Below are positions 9,340 through 15,421 of a stretch of 24,123 nt of DNA, one piece after another (position 1 is the stretch's first letter; every line of letters begins with the position of its first letter). Source of the stretch: a virus; the IMG/VR virus record IMGVR_UViG_3300009430_000108, positions 1 through 24,123 of that record, one strand, 5' to 3'. The notes under the pieces were generated by a model. That model was given only the letters and a program-made list of their open reading frames with translations. It made no database searches and was not told the DNA's origin. A program made the position numbers and the translations under genes.

Positions 9340-10845
9340 TTAGTCGATCTTAGTCACCGTTTCCGAAATCTCAGTGTTCAGCTTTGTAATATCAATCACC
9401 TCACGATTATCCTTTGCTTCCACATAAGAACTAACAGAGAGATTATAATCATTCTCAGCAATTAACTTATTATCGACAGATTTAGCAACATACTGCACAT
9501 CCTCCTTGCGGTCGAAGATTGTCATTATCTTCTCAATGTGTTCGTCTTCAAGGATATTGTTATTCGTTACCTTCTTGAAAAAGCCTTCACCACTTGCATC
9601 AATAAACTGAGTTTTTTTATTTTCCTTCTTGTTTTTGGCAAGAACCAGAATATTAACCGCTATAGAAGTTCCATAGAACAAGTTTGGAGCTAAAGAAATC
9701 ACCGTCTCAACAAAGTTATTGTCCACCAAGTATTTTCTAATCTTCTGTTCAGCACCACCCCGATAAAAGATACCAGGGAAGCAAACAATAGCAGCTCTTC
9801 CGCTACTCGACAGATAGTTTAATGCATGTAGTACGAAGGCAAAATCAGCTTTCGATTTAGGAGCAAGCACACCAGCAGGAGCAAAACGATCATCGTTGAT
9901 CAGAGTAGGATCATCGGAACCGATCCAGTTGACTGAATAAGGAGGGTTAGAAACAATGGCATCGAAAGGTTTCTCATCACCAAAATGCGGATCCAAAAGC
10001 GTATTACCAAGCGCAATATTGAACTTGTCGTAGTTGACATTATGCAAAAACATATTCATACGAGCAAGGTTATAGGTGGTGTGGTTTATCTCTTGACCAA
10101 AGAATCCCTCTTCAATGATGTGATTATCAAAATGCTTTTTAGCCTGCAAAAGTAAGGAACCAGAACCGGCCGCAGGGTCATAAATCTTATTAACTGTGAT
10201 CTGCTTATGCATAGCAAGCTGTGCAATAAGTTTAGAGACGTGCTGCGGAGTGAAGAACTCACCGCCCGACTTTCCCGCATTTGCTGCATAATTAGAGATC
10301 AAGAATTCATAAGCATCGCCAAACAGATCTATTTGGTTATCTTCGAAGTTTCCAAAATTCAACTCCTCCACCCCTTTCAATATGGCAGCCAAACGAGTGT
10401 TCTTATTTTCAACCGTATTTCCCAATCGGGTACTCGTTGTATCAAAGTCAGCAAACAACCCTTTGATATCATCTTCAGATGGATAGCCATTTGCCGAGCC
10501 TTCGATGGAGTCGAATATCGCTTTTAACTCTGTATTTAAGTTAGGATTAGTATTAGCGTTTTTCGCCATGTTCACAAAAAGCTGACTAGGATAGATAAAA
10601 TACCCTTTTGTCCTAATAACATCATCCTTGATCTCCGGAGTGATCATCCCGTCCGGTAAACCGGCATAGTTAATACTAGCATCGCCCGCTTCAATGTAAT
10701 TCGTAAAGTTCTCACTAATAAAACGATAAAAAAGCGTTCCCAGAACAAATTGTTTAAAATCCCAGCCATCTACTGACCCACGCACCTCATTGGCTATCTT
10801 CCAAATCTTATTTTGCAATTCATCTCGTTGATTTATACTTGTCAT
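9340..10845 (-). CDS. hsdM: Type I restriction enzyme DNA methyltransferase subunit (HsdM), C-terminus probably clipped
   Basis: Adenine-N6 DNA methyltransferase subunit that modifies the host copy of the recognition site and forms the core of the complex with HsdS. The 501 residues begin with the helical N-terminal domain typical of type IC HsdM. The SAM-binding motif I is DPAAGSGS (223-230) and the catalytic motif IV is NPPY (300-303). It is the first gene of the operon, with a likely promoter about 45 bases upstream. The annotated stop is TAA at 9342-9340, but the same frame stays open for 14 further codons (LRADIDAILKEIEA) up to a TGA at 9297-9295 that overlaps the hsdS ATG. That arrangement strongly suggests the TAA is a recent nonsense change, for example from a Gln codon, removing part of a C-terminal helix. 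The core enzyme should be intact. Confidence 0.95.
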   Translation of the reverse strand: MTSINQRDELQNKIWKIANEVRGSVDGWDFKQFVLGTLFYRFISENFTNYIEAGDASINYAGLPDGMITPEIKDDVIRTKGYFIYPSQLFVNMAKNANTNPNLNTELKAIFDSIEGSANGYPSEDDIKGLFADFDTTSTRLGNTVENKNTRLAAILKGVEELNFGNFEDNQIDLFGDAYEFLISNYAANAGKSGGEFFTPQHVSKLIAQLAMHKQITVNKIYDPAAGSGSLLLQAKKHFDNHIIEEGFFGQEINHTTYNLARMNMFLHNVNYDKFNIALGNTLLDPHFGDEKPFDAIVSNPPYSVNWIGSDDPTLINDDRFAPAGVLAPKSKADFAFVLHALNYLSSSGRAAIVCFPGIFYRGGAEQKIRKYLVDNNFVETVISLAPNLFYGTSIAVNILVLAKNKKENKKTQFIDASGEGFFKKVTNNNILEDEHIEKIMTIFDRKEDVQYVAKSVDNKLIAENDYNLSVSSYVEAKDNREVIDITKLNTEISETVTKID

Positions 10846-10885
10846 TTTTTACCTTTTTATTTTTTCTTGAACTTAATTGAAGCCG

Positions 10886-10893
10886 CAAATGTA
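10886..10893 (-). promoter_or_regulatory. Likely promoter -7 box of the hsdM operon
   Basis: The minus strand reads TACATTTG, an exact TAnnTTTG match, 41 bases before the hsdM ATG. No clear TTTG lies at the expected -33 distance. It is the best candidate start of the defence operon. Confidence 0.5.
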
Positions 10894-11000
10894 ATAAAAT
10901 TCATCTCAATATTACCTATCATGCACTATCAAACTAAACGGCAGTAAAGAATGTACGAGTAACAGCGATAGTCACGCATATCAGAATAATCTGTAAAATG

Positions 11001-11044
11001 AAAAACGCCCCTCAAGTATGCTGTCAAAGACGCGCCTGAGAGGC
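11001..11044 (-). terminator. Intrinsic terminator downstream of the small peptide gene
   Basis: On the minus strand GCCTCTCA (from 11044) pairs with TGAGGGGC (ending at 11007) through eight base pairs including one G-U, around a 22-base loop, followed by GTTTTT. This is a standard Rho-independent layout. It would end transcripts from the small promoter at 11153-11184 and any read-through from parA, insulating the hsdM promoter. Confidence 0.6.
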
Positions 11045-11066
11045 CTATTATTATTTAGTTAAATAA

Positions 11067-11123
11067 CTAAGTAAAGCCGCATATTACAAATAACATAAGA
11101 AATGGGCAAAAGAACTTTTTCAT
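11067..11123 (-). CDS. Candidate 18-residue hydrophobic peptide gene
   Basis: I do not recognise a family. The frame reads ATG to TAG and encodes MKKFFCPFLMLFVICGFT: a positively charged start followed by a continuous hydrophobic stretch, the shape of a membrane-inserting peptide. Size and character recall the Ibs-type toxins of type I toxin-antitoxin pairs (18-19 residues), but there is no sequence match I can claim. Support comes from context: a Bacteroides-type promoter starts about 25 bases upstream and an intrinsic terminator follows 23 bases after the stop, giving a transcript near 150 bases. There is no clear Shine-Dalgarno sequence, which is usual in Bacteroides. I found no matching promoter for an antisense RNA on the plus strand. 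Alternatives are a small non-coding RNA with a chance ORF, or a remnant. Confidence 0.4.
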   Translation of the reverse strand: MKKFFCPFLMLFVICGFT

Positions 11124-11152
11124 AATCGCATACTTACAAGTTTAACAATACA

Positions 11153-11184
11153 CAAAAGTATTAAGGATATTTACAAAAACCAAA
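11153..11184 (-). promoter_or_regulatory. Bacteroides-type promoter of the small peptide/sRNA unit
   Basis: On the minus strand TTTG (11184-11181), a 20-base spacer and TACTTTTG (11160-11153) match the Bacteroides -33/-7 consensus with the expected spacing. The start of transcription should be near 11147. It lies in the gap between parA and hsdM and leads directly to the short unit that ends at the terminator 11044-11001. Confidence 0.6.
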
Positions 11185-11298
11185 TTAATTGAAAAATTAT
11201 TGACTTTTCCACATAATAGCTCCTACTCTGTGATTTATAAAGTAAATAACGGATAACTTATAATTAGAAACCATAATTTCTGCTCTTTCAACATTAAT

Positions 11299-12282
11299 TC
11301 ATGACGTCTCTAATTGATTTATAATTGTTATTATTTGATCAAATAAGGATCGACTTTCTCTAGCTTTCGTGATGTGTTCTCCATTTAAACCATCAGCAGA
11401 AGTACACTTAAATACAGGTTTTCTTGCCCTTAATGAATAAGGTATTAAACTATGCAGATTAGGTATTTCACCTAAATTATAGTTATCTTTTATTTCAACT
11501 TGATCTAAAGGAGTCAAGGGTGCGACTAAATTGTTCATCACAGCAAGATCTATTCTACTTGCAAAAATCTGCCAGCCCCTAGTCATTCTTGCTGCATTAT
11601 TTCTAACATTATGCTGTTGGATAACATATCCTAAATATTTGGGTTTACCAGATGGTAAACTAAACTCGTCACCTTTATATGCTGTTCTAATTTGACTCCA
11701 TTCTTCTGCCCAATGCACTAGTTTATTCCCTAAATTTTGCGTTCCTTGAATTGAAAATAAATCGGCGGCTAATGGAGTTATAAAATAATCAGTTCCACCT
11801 AATATAGCCCTATTCAAGGAACCTAAATTAGGTCCTAGATCAATCATAACCACATCAATATTCAACTCCTCAGCACACCATTGCAAATATCTATAGATAG
11901 CAACCTGTGAACGTAAATCCGGAACGCTACCGCCCTTAGCACTATTCCAAGTATCACCTAGTCTATCTTCAAATGTACTGAGTCTTAAATCTCCAGGCGT
12001 TAAATATAAATTTTCTTGCAACGCTATTGGTTCACGTTTAAGAAAATCTCCAATACCTTGATAAATTGGATCAATTACTTGATAAATACTGTTTCCTTGA
12101 AGACTCCAGCTATGAGTGATTTGCTCATCAGTCAAACAATAAGCCGTTAAATTACATTGGCTATCACAATCTACTAGCAAAGTTTTTTTACCATTTTCTG
12201 CTAGTATATGACCAATATGATACATATAGGTAGTCTTACCTACTCCACCTTTATTATTGAAAATACTTAAAAATATAGCCAT
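11299..12282 (-). CDS. ParA/MinD-superfamily ATPase without a ParB neighbour
   Basis: A 327-residue deviant-Walker ATPase of the ParA type, which dimerises on ATP, binds DNA non-specifically and usually moves plasmids, chromosome origins or protein cargo. The Walker A' motif is NKGGVGKTT (10-18) with the signature lysine at 11; Walker A' is followed by VDCDSQCNLT (37-46) and the switch II MIDLGPNLGSLN (146-157). Its own promoter lies just upstream and the next gene downstream on this strand is the tiny unit at 11123, so it appears monocistronic. No ParB-like gene lies beside it in this window, which is unusual for a partition locus. It may act alone, serve a mobile element, or pair with a distant partner. 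AT content is higher than that of hsdM and hsdR. Confidence 0.85.
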   Translation of the reverse strand: MAIFLSIFNNKGGVGKTTYMYHIGHILAENGKKTLLVDCDSQCNLTAYCLTDEQITHSWSLQGNSIYQVIDPIYQGIGDFLKREPIALQENLYLTPGDLRLSTFEDRLGDTWNSAKGGSVPDLRSQVAIYRYLQWCAEELNIDVVMIDLGPNLGSLNRAILGGTDYFITPLAADLFSIQGTQNLGNKLVHWAEEWSQIRTAYKGDEFSLPSGKPKYLGYVIQQHNVRNNAARMTRGWQIFASRIDLAVMNNLVAPLTPLDQVEIKDNYNLGEIPNLHSLIPYSLRARKPVFKCTSADGLNGEHITKARESRSLFDQIITIINQLETS

Positions 12283-12322
12283 AATTTCATATTTTAATTA
12301 GTGAATATTCTTTATACTTTAG

Positions 12323-12352
12323 CAAAGGTATATTTTTTTATAATTATACAAC
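12323..12352 (-). promoter_or_regulatory. Likely promoter of the parA-like gene
   Basis: The minus strand reads GTTG (12352-12349), an 18-base spacer and TACCTTTG (12330-12323), an exact TAnnTTTG -7 box. Transcription should begin near 12317, leaving a 5' leader of about 35 bases before the ATG at 12282. Confidence 0.55.
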
Positions 12353-12512
12353 ACCATTACCCTATCTTTATTCCGTTCAACAACTGAACCAAATCAATAC
12401 ACTACAAATATCACTTTAGAAACATTTATATTGCTCTAGTCATGCCCCGCAGTAACAAAATTACACAACACCTTAATTACTAATCCTTTATCAACTATCA
12501 GAACTGTTAAGC
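12353..12512. other. Non-coding gap, part 1
   Basis: This stretch belongs to a gene-free region running from the parA promoter to 13046. I see no ORF above about 20 codons with support, no tRNA and no clear terminator here. The rest of the gap holds the palindrome at 12513-12610 and AT-rich sequence to 13046, including an isolated TATCTTTG (minus strand, 12898-12891) that resembles a -7 box but has a TTTG only 15 bases upstream. Confidence 0.5.
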
Positions 12513-12610
12513 CTTTATTTAGTCGTCCCTTAAAAAATATAATTCAGCGAAATATGCCTTTCCACAATTGTTTCACTGAATTATACATTTTAAGGAACGT
12601 CTTTATAAAG
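12513..12610. repeat. 98-bp imperfect palindrome (40-bp arms, 18-bp centre)
   Basis: Arm 12513-12552 and the reverse complement of arm 12571-12610 agree at 33 of 40 positions by my alignment, without gaps; the inner segment TATAATTCAG is identical in both. The 18-base centre is 12553-12570. It encodes no gene and lacks a following T-run, so it is not an ordinary terminator. A MITE-like element, a structured RNA or a protein-binding site (for example for the nearby ParA system) are possibilities I cannot separate. Confidence 0.75.
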
Positions 12611-13046
12611 AAAAGATACTTGCTAAGTTCCCAACTTTACGGTGTAACCCCAAAAACTTGCAGATTAACCAAAGAAACTAAATGATTACACATCTGCATA
12701 TCAGTCAATAAAATAGTTCTAAAAAACAACTAACTGAATAGAATGTAAAGAATGTTCAAGTTTTAGACATTACTAAATACTGACTAAAGCTTTTGATCTA
12801 GTAATAAAAACAATACTTTTTAATGCCATGTTATATTAACATCTCACGAATGTTAAAACCCAATAAACACCGAATAAGAATTATAGATTGCAAAGATAAC
12901 AAAATGCAATTTACAAATATTGTCAATTCATAGACATCCTTCACATGGAGAAATTAAATTCAAAAGACAAAGTTTAGCAAAAATCAACCATCATCTAGAG
13001 TATCTTCTGGAAAGGAGTTAAATTAAGATCTGAGTCGTTAGGTTTT

Positions 13047-13430
13047 CTAACCAGAAACAGTATTTAAGTGAGGACCAATGTATCCTATATAAATTTTCTT
13101 TTCTGCATTATCTGGAAAAAAATGAAATCGTAAAATTCCAGTCTTAATATGCAAACTAAATTCTTCACTTTTCCCATTTGGTAACCTAAAAGTCCTCTCA
13201 CTTCCATAATTTGACATAGTCGATCTAGTTTCAGGTGATATTCTCAAAGAATAGTTAGCATTTACTTTTGAATAGCTAAAATCACCTTCATTCCATCTAG
13301 CTGCTGCACAGTCAAATGTTTTGAGTCTTTTTATTATTTGATTTAAAATAGGCGAGCTTCCAATTCTCTGCAGTTGAGCCTCTACAATCGCAAAAACAGA
13401 AAGTGAACTTAATAAAAACAAAATGTGCAA
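13047..13430 (-). CDS. Unrecognised small protein, probably 5'-truncated
   Basis: I do not recognise the family. The 127-residue frame opens with TTG at 13430; there is no ATG until about residue 71, and an in-frame TAA lies only five codons upstream (13445-13443). The body (LNQIIKRLKTFDCAAARWNEGDF..., then SLHIKTG, RFHFFPDNAEK and KIYIGYIGPHL) has the dense, regular look of a conserved globular domain rich in beta strands. The first dozen residues are hydrophobic and may be chance sequence rather than a signal peptide. It is separated from the phage late operon by a strong terminator and has no convincing promoter. I infer a gene whose start was lost at the phage junction; a genuine TTG-started protein is the alternative. 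Confidence 0.5.
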   Translation of the reverse strand: MHILFLLSSLSVFAIVEAQLQRIGSSPILNQIIKRLKTFDCAAARWNEGDFSYSKVNANYSLRISPETRSTMSNYGSERTFRLPNGKSEEFSLHIKTGILRFHFFPDNAEKKIYIGYIGPHLNTVSG

Positions 13431-13462
13431 AATAACGATATTTTAACACAAAACAAAATGTG
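13415..13462. repeat. 13-bp direct repeat at the phage-side junction
   Basis: AAAACAAAATGTG occurs exactly at 13415-13427 and again at 13450-13462, offset by 35 bases. One copy lies in the start region of the truncated gene and the other lies next to the phage terminator. It may be an attachment-site relic, operator pair or chance in AT-rich DNA. Confidence 0.55.
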
Positions 13463-13466
13463 ATTT

Positions 13467-13505
13467 AAAACGAATAAAGCATAAGTAATATGCTTTATTC
13501 GTTTT
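13467..13505 (-). terminator. Strong hairpin ending the phage late operon
   Basis: AAAACGAATAAAGCATA (13467-13483) and its perfect reverse complement (13489-13505) flank a five-base loop, giving a 17-bp stem that begins with A's and ends with T's on either strand. It starts seven bases after the stop of the spanin-like gene and could work in both directions. Confidence 0.85.
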
Positions 13506-13511
13506 AATATA

Positions 13512-14123
13512 CTAGTTATTTGGTGGCTTGATACACATATATAGAAACCATATAACAATACATAATACAACTAACACAGCTAATGCCCAAAACATATTAC
13601 CAATTTGCTGAGGAACAGTCGTTTCTTGCCTTTGAATATCCTCTTCTTTTGCCTCTTTGATCTTCGTACTATCATTTAACTGCTCTGCGCTAGACTTATT
13701 AAGTGTTGTGTTGCTTATTTCTCCCTTTTTCTTATTGGTTTCCCTTTTGGTGTTCCTTTTCGTTTCAGAGAAAACAGGTTGCTTACCGGTTGATGGATCA
13801 GCTGGCTTACTTGTATCGTAGACAGTAGTAACCTCTTCCACTTCCTCAGTCATATCTTCCGACTCTAACTTGTTTATGTTTTGATTGAGCGAAGATGTAT
13901 CTTTCCGATTGGCTTGACTACCGGATTCTATCGATAAATCTTGCTTAGATAAAGACTTGCTGCTTCCACATGAACAGCATACTAACATTATGATCGTATA
14001 TACTACAAACAGTGCCACACTGAATGGCTTACGGAAGTCTGGAACATGCACGATCGTTTTTGCTTTAAAGGAGTATAGCACTACAACGAGTGCTATAACT
14101 ACATAGATTATCCACGCTATCAT
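13512..14123 (-). CDS. Spanin-like membrane/lipoprotein of the lysis cassette
   Basis: A 203-residue protein following the amidase by an ATGA overlap. It has a hydrophobic N-terminal helix (about 3-18), a second one (about 34-48) ending in LVCCSCGSS with a possible lipobox Cys52, a long hydrophilic charged middle rich in Ser, Thr, Lys and Glu (about 55-170), and a C-terminal membrane helix (about 175-197). A lipid anchor at one end and a membrane helix at the other is the plan of unimolecular spanins such as T1 gp11, which fuse inner and outer membranes at the end of lysis. Position after holin and endolysin fits. The extra first helix is not typical, and if Cys52 is not lipidated the protein would be a plain inner-membrane protein. 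The assignment is by topology and context only. Confidence 0.6.
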   Translation of the reverse strand: MIAWIIYVVIALVVVLYSFKAKTIVHVPDFRKPFSVALFVVYTIIMLVCCSCGSSKSLSKQDLSIESGSQANRKDTSSLNQNINKLESEDMTEEVEEVTTVYDTSKPADPSTGKQPVFSETKRNTKRETNKKKGEISNTTLNKSSAEQLNDSTKIKEAKEEDIQRQETTVPQQIGNMFWALAVLVVLCIVIWFLYMCIKPPNN

Positions 14124-14695
14124 AAGCTCAAATATTCAGTTATTCCCCTAACATGTAAATCTACAATAGCTTTCTTTCCTGATTCTGAAAGCAAAAAATC
14201 AACATCCTCTTTGTTGTCTTGAAATAAATTTTCCGTTAATACGGCTGGACATCTCGTATTTTTAAGGATGTAAAACTGAGATTCTTTATCTACATCTCCA
14301 TCAGAATTATCTTTTCTAATTTGCATACCATTAAGATACCATTCAGCAGCAGAATATAAGCAGGTAGCTAACTTATCAGACTTAGTTTGGCCTACACTGG
14401 TCCACGCCTCCCATCCGCGAGCATTCATCCATGTACCTGCACCCGCTGCATTACAGTGTATAGATATAAGTATAGTTTCAGAGTCCTTATATTGATTAAC
14501 ACGCCTACAGCGTTCATCCAATGGTACGTCTATTTCTTCTTTTACGATGCATTCAGTATTGATTCCTTGTTTTTTCAACTCTAGCTCTAATCTCATTGCT
14601 ATTTCACGCGCGTAAGCATATTCCAGCAAGCGACCATCTGGTGATCGCTTGCCTTTAGTATTACTTCCATGACCGTTATCGATCAATACTATCAT
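14120..14695 (-). CDS. Phage endolysin, N-acetylmuramoyl-L-alanine amidase (Amidase_3)
   Basis: A zinc amidase that cleaves the bond between muramic acid and the stem peptide in peptidoglycan. The 191 residues are a bare catalytic domain with the family motifs in order: DNGHG (H9), LLEYAYAREI (E25), SIHCNA (H80) and TENLF with the catalytic E155. There is no signal peptide or cell-wall-binding domain, so release to the periplasm would depend on the upstream holin. Its ATG overlaps the holin stop and its stop overlaps the spanin-like start (both ATGA), a tightly coupled lysis cassette. Length and motifs match phage-borne Amidase_3 enzymes of Bacteroidales. Confidence 0.92.
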   Translation of the reverse strand: MIVLIDNGHGSNTKGKRSPDGRLLEYAYAREIAMRLELELKKQGINTECIVKEEIDVPLDERCRRVNQYKDSETILISIHCNAAGAGTWMNARGWEAWTSVGQTKSDKLATCLYSAAEWYLNGMQIRKDNSDGDVDKESQFYILKNTRCPAVLTENLFQDNKEDVDFLLSESGKKAIVDLHVRGITEYLSL

Positions 14696-15132
14696 TTTAT
14701 ACCTCCTCTCATCCTGAAAAAATCTTTAATGTATCCAAAAGCCTCTGTAGTGAGAAACGAATATATAAAACCTATTAATTTATTATTTGGCCACAACATA
14801 GATGCATTTCTAAAAATATTAGTTGTATACAAATAGCTAATCACCCATGTCGCCCATTTCGCAATTGTGTATGCTAACTCACTTTCATCATATCCGGTAG
14901 TAGCTAATGACACAATAAAAAGTATACAAAAAATCAACCCTAACTGTCTAGCGGCATCTAAAGCTTTTTTAAGATCAAAAGGTTTTCCATCATTCCTGTC
15001 GGTAGCAATACCGATAAGTATATTAATACTCCACACTGATAGCAAAACTATTATAGCCACATTAAGAGGCTGTAATGCGGCTAATATCAATGCAATAAGC
15101 CACGCTGTAAATTGTTTTAAAATATCTTCCAT
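14692..15132 (-). CDS. Phage holin
   Basis: A 146-residue membrane protein with four likely helices at about 8-22, 25-43, 64-79 and 87-105, and a basic C-terminal end (FFRMRGGIK). Such proteins are annotated as phage holin family in Bacteroidales phages; they open the inner membrane so that the endolysin reaches the peptidoglycan. The assignment rests on topology plus immediate coupling to the amidase gene through an ATGA overlap. The preceding gene ends five bases upstream. I see no dual-start motif that would suggest an antiholin. Confidence 0.8.
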   Translation of the reverse strand: MEDILKQFTAWLIALILAALQPLNVAIIVLLSVWSINILIGIATDRNDGKPFDLKKALDAARQLGLIFCILFIVSLATTGYDESELAYTIAKWATWVISYLYTTNIFRNASMLWPNNKLIGFIYSFLTTEAFGYIKDFFRMRGGIK

Positions 15133-15136
15133 TACT

Positions 15137-15409
15137 TTATTTATCTAAGATTACAACTTCATCATCAAACATATATTGCTTAATACTAACATTTTCACCT
15201 CCAAGCATTGCTGTTTTAGTTGCAATAGCCTCTTCTTGAGTGATAAGATTATTCTCGGAGATGTATTTCTCCAATTCTTCCACAGTGTCAAACTCGGCAA
15301 ATTCAAACCCATTTCCAGGTGTGCATCTGTCGGAAAAATTAGTTTCCTTAATTTGTATTATTCCATTCTCATGAACAATAATACATTTTTTTGTTAACTC
15401 TTTCATCAT
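15137..15409 (-). CDS. Small hypothetical phage protein between tail fibre and holin
   Basis: I do not recognise this 90-residue acidic protein. It has no membrane helix or signal peptide. The segment EFAEFDTVEELEKYISENNLITQEE looks helical, and the ends (KCIIVHENGIIQIKETNF and IKQYMFDDEVVILDK) look like beta strands. Lying directly after the fibre gene, it might be a fibre-assembly chaperone, a fibre-tip partner or an unrelated small protein; position is the only argument. The ATG at 15409 lies 12 bases after the fibre stop. MM at the start leaves a second possible ATG three bases later. Confidence 0.75.
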   Translation of the reverse strand: MMKELTKKCIIVHENGIIQIKETNFSDRCTPGNGFEFAEFDTVEELEKYISENNLITQEEAIATKTAMLGGENVSIKQYMFDDEVVILDK

Positions 15410-15421
15410 ATTAGTTATTTT

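Noticed and set aside
12891-12898. A second sRNA promoter (TATCTTTG, minus strand) leading towards the palindrome
   Set aside because: The -7 box is good but the nearest TTTG is only 15 bases upstream, and no terminator follows at a sensible distance.
12353-13046. tRNA gene or CRISPR array in the gene-free gap
   Set aside because: No cloverleaf-like sequence or regularly spaced repeats could be found by reading both strands.
13018-13050. Terminator after the truncated gene (GTTAG...CTAAC stem)
   Set aside because: Only a five-base stem with no following T-run on the relevant strand.
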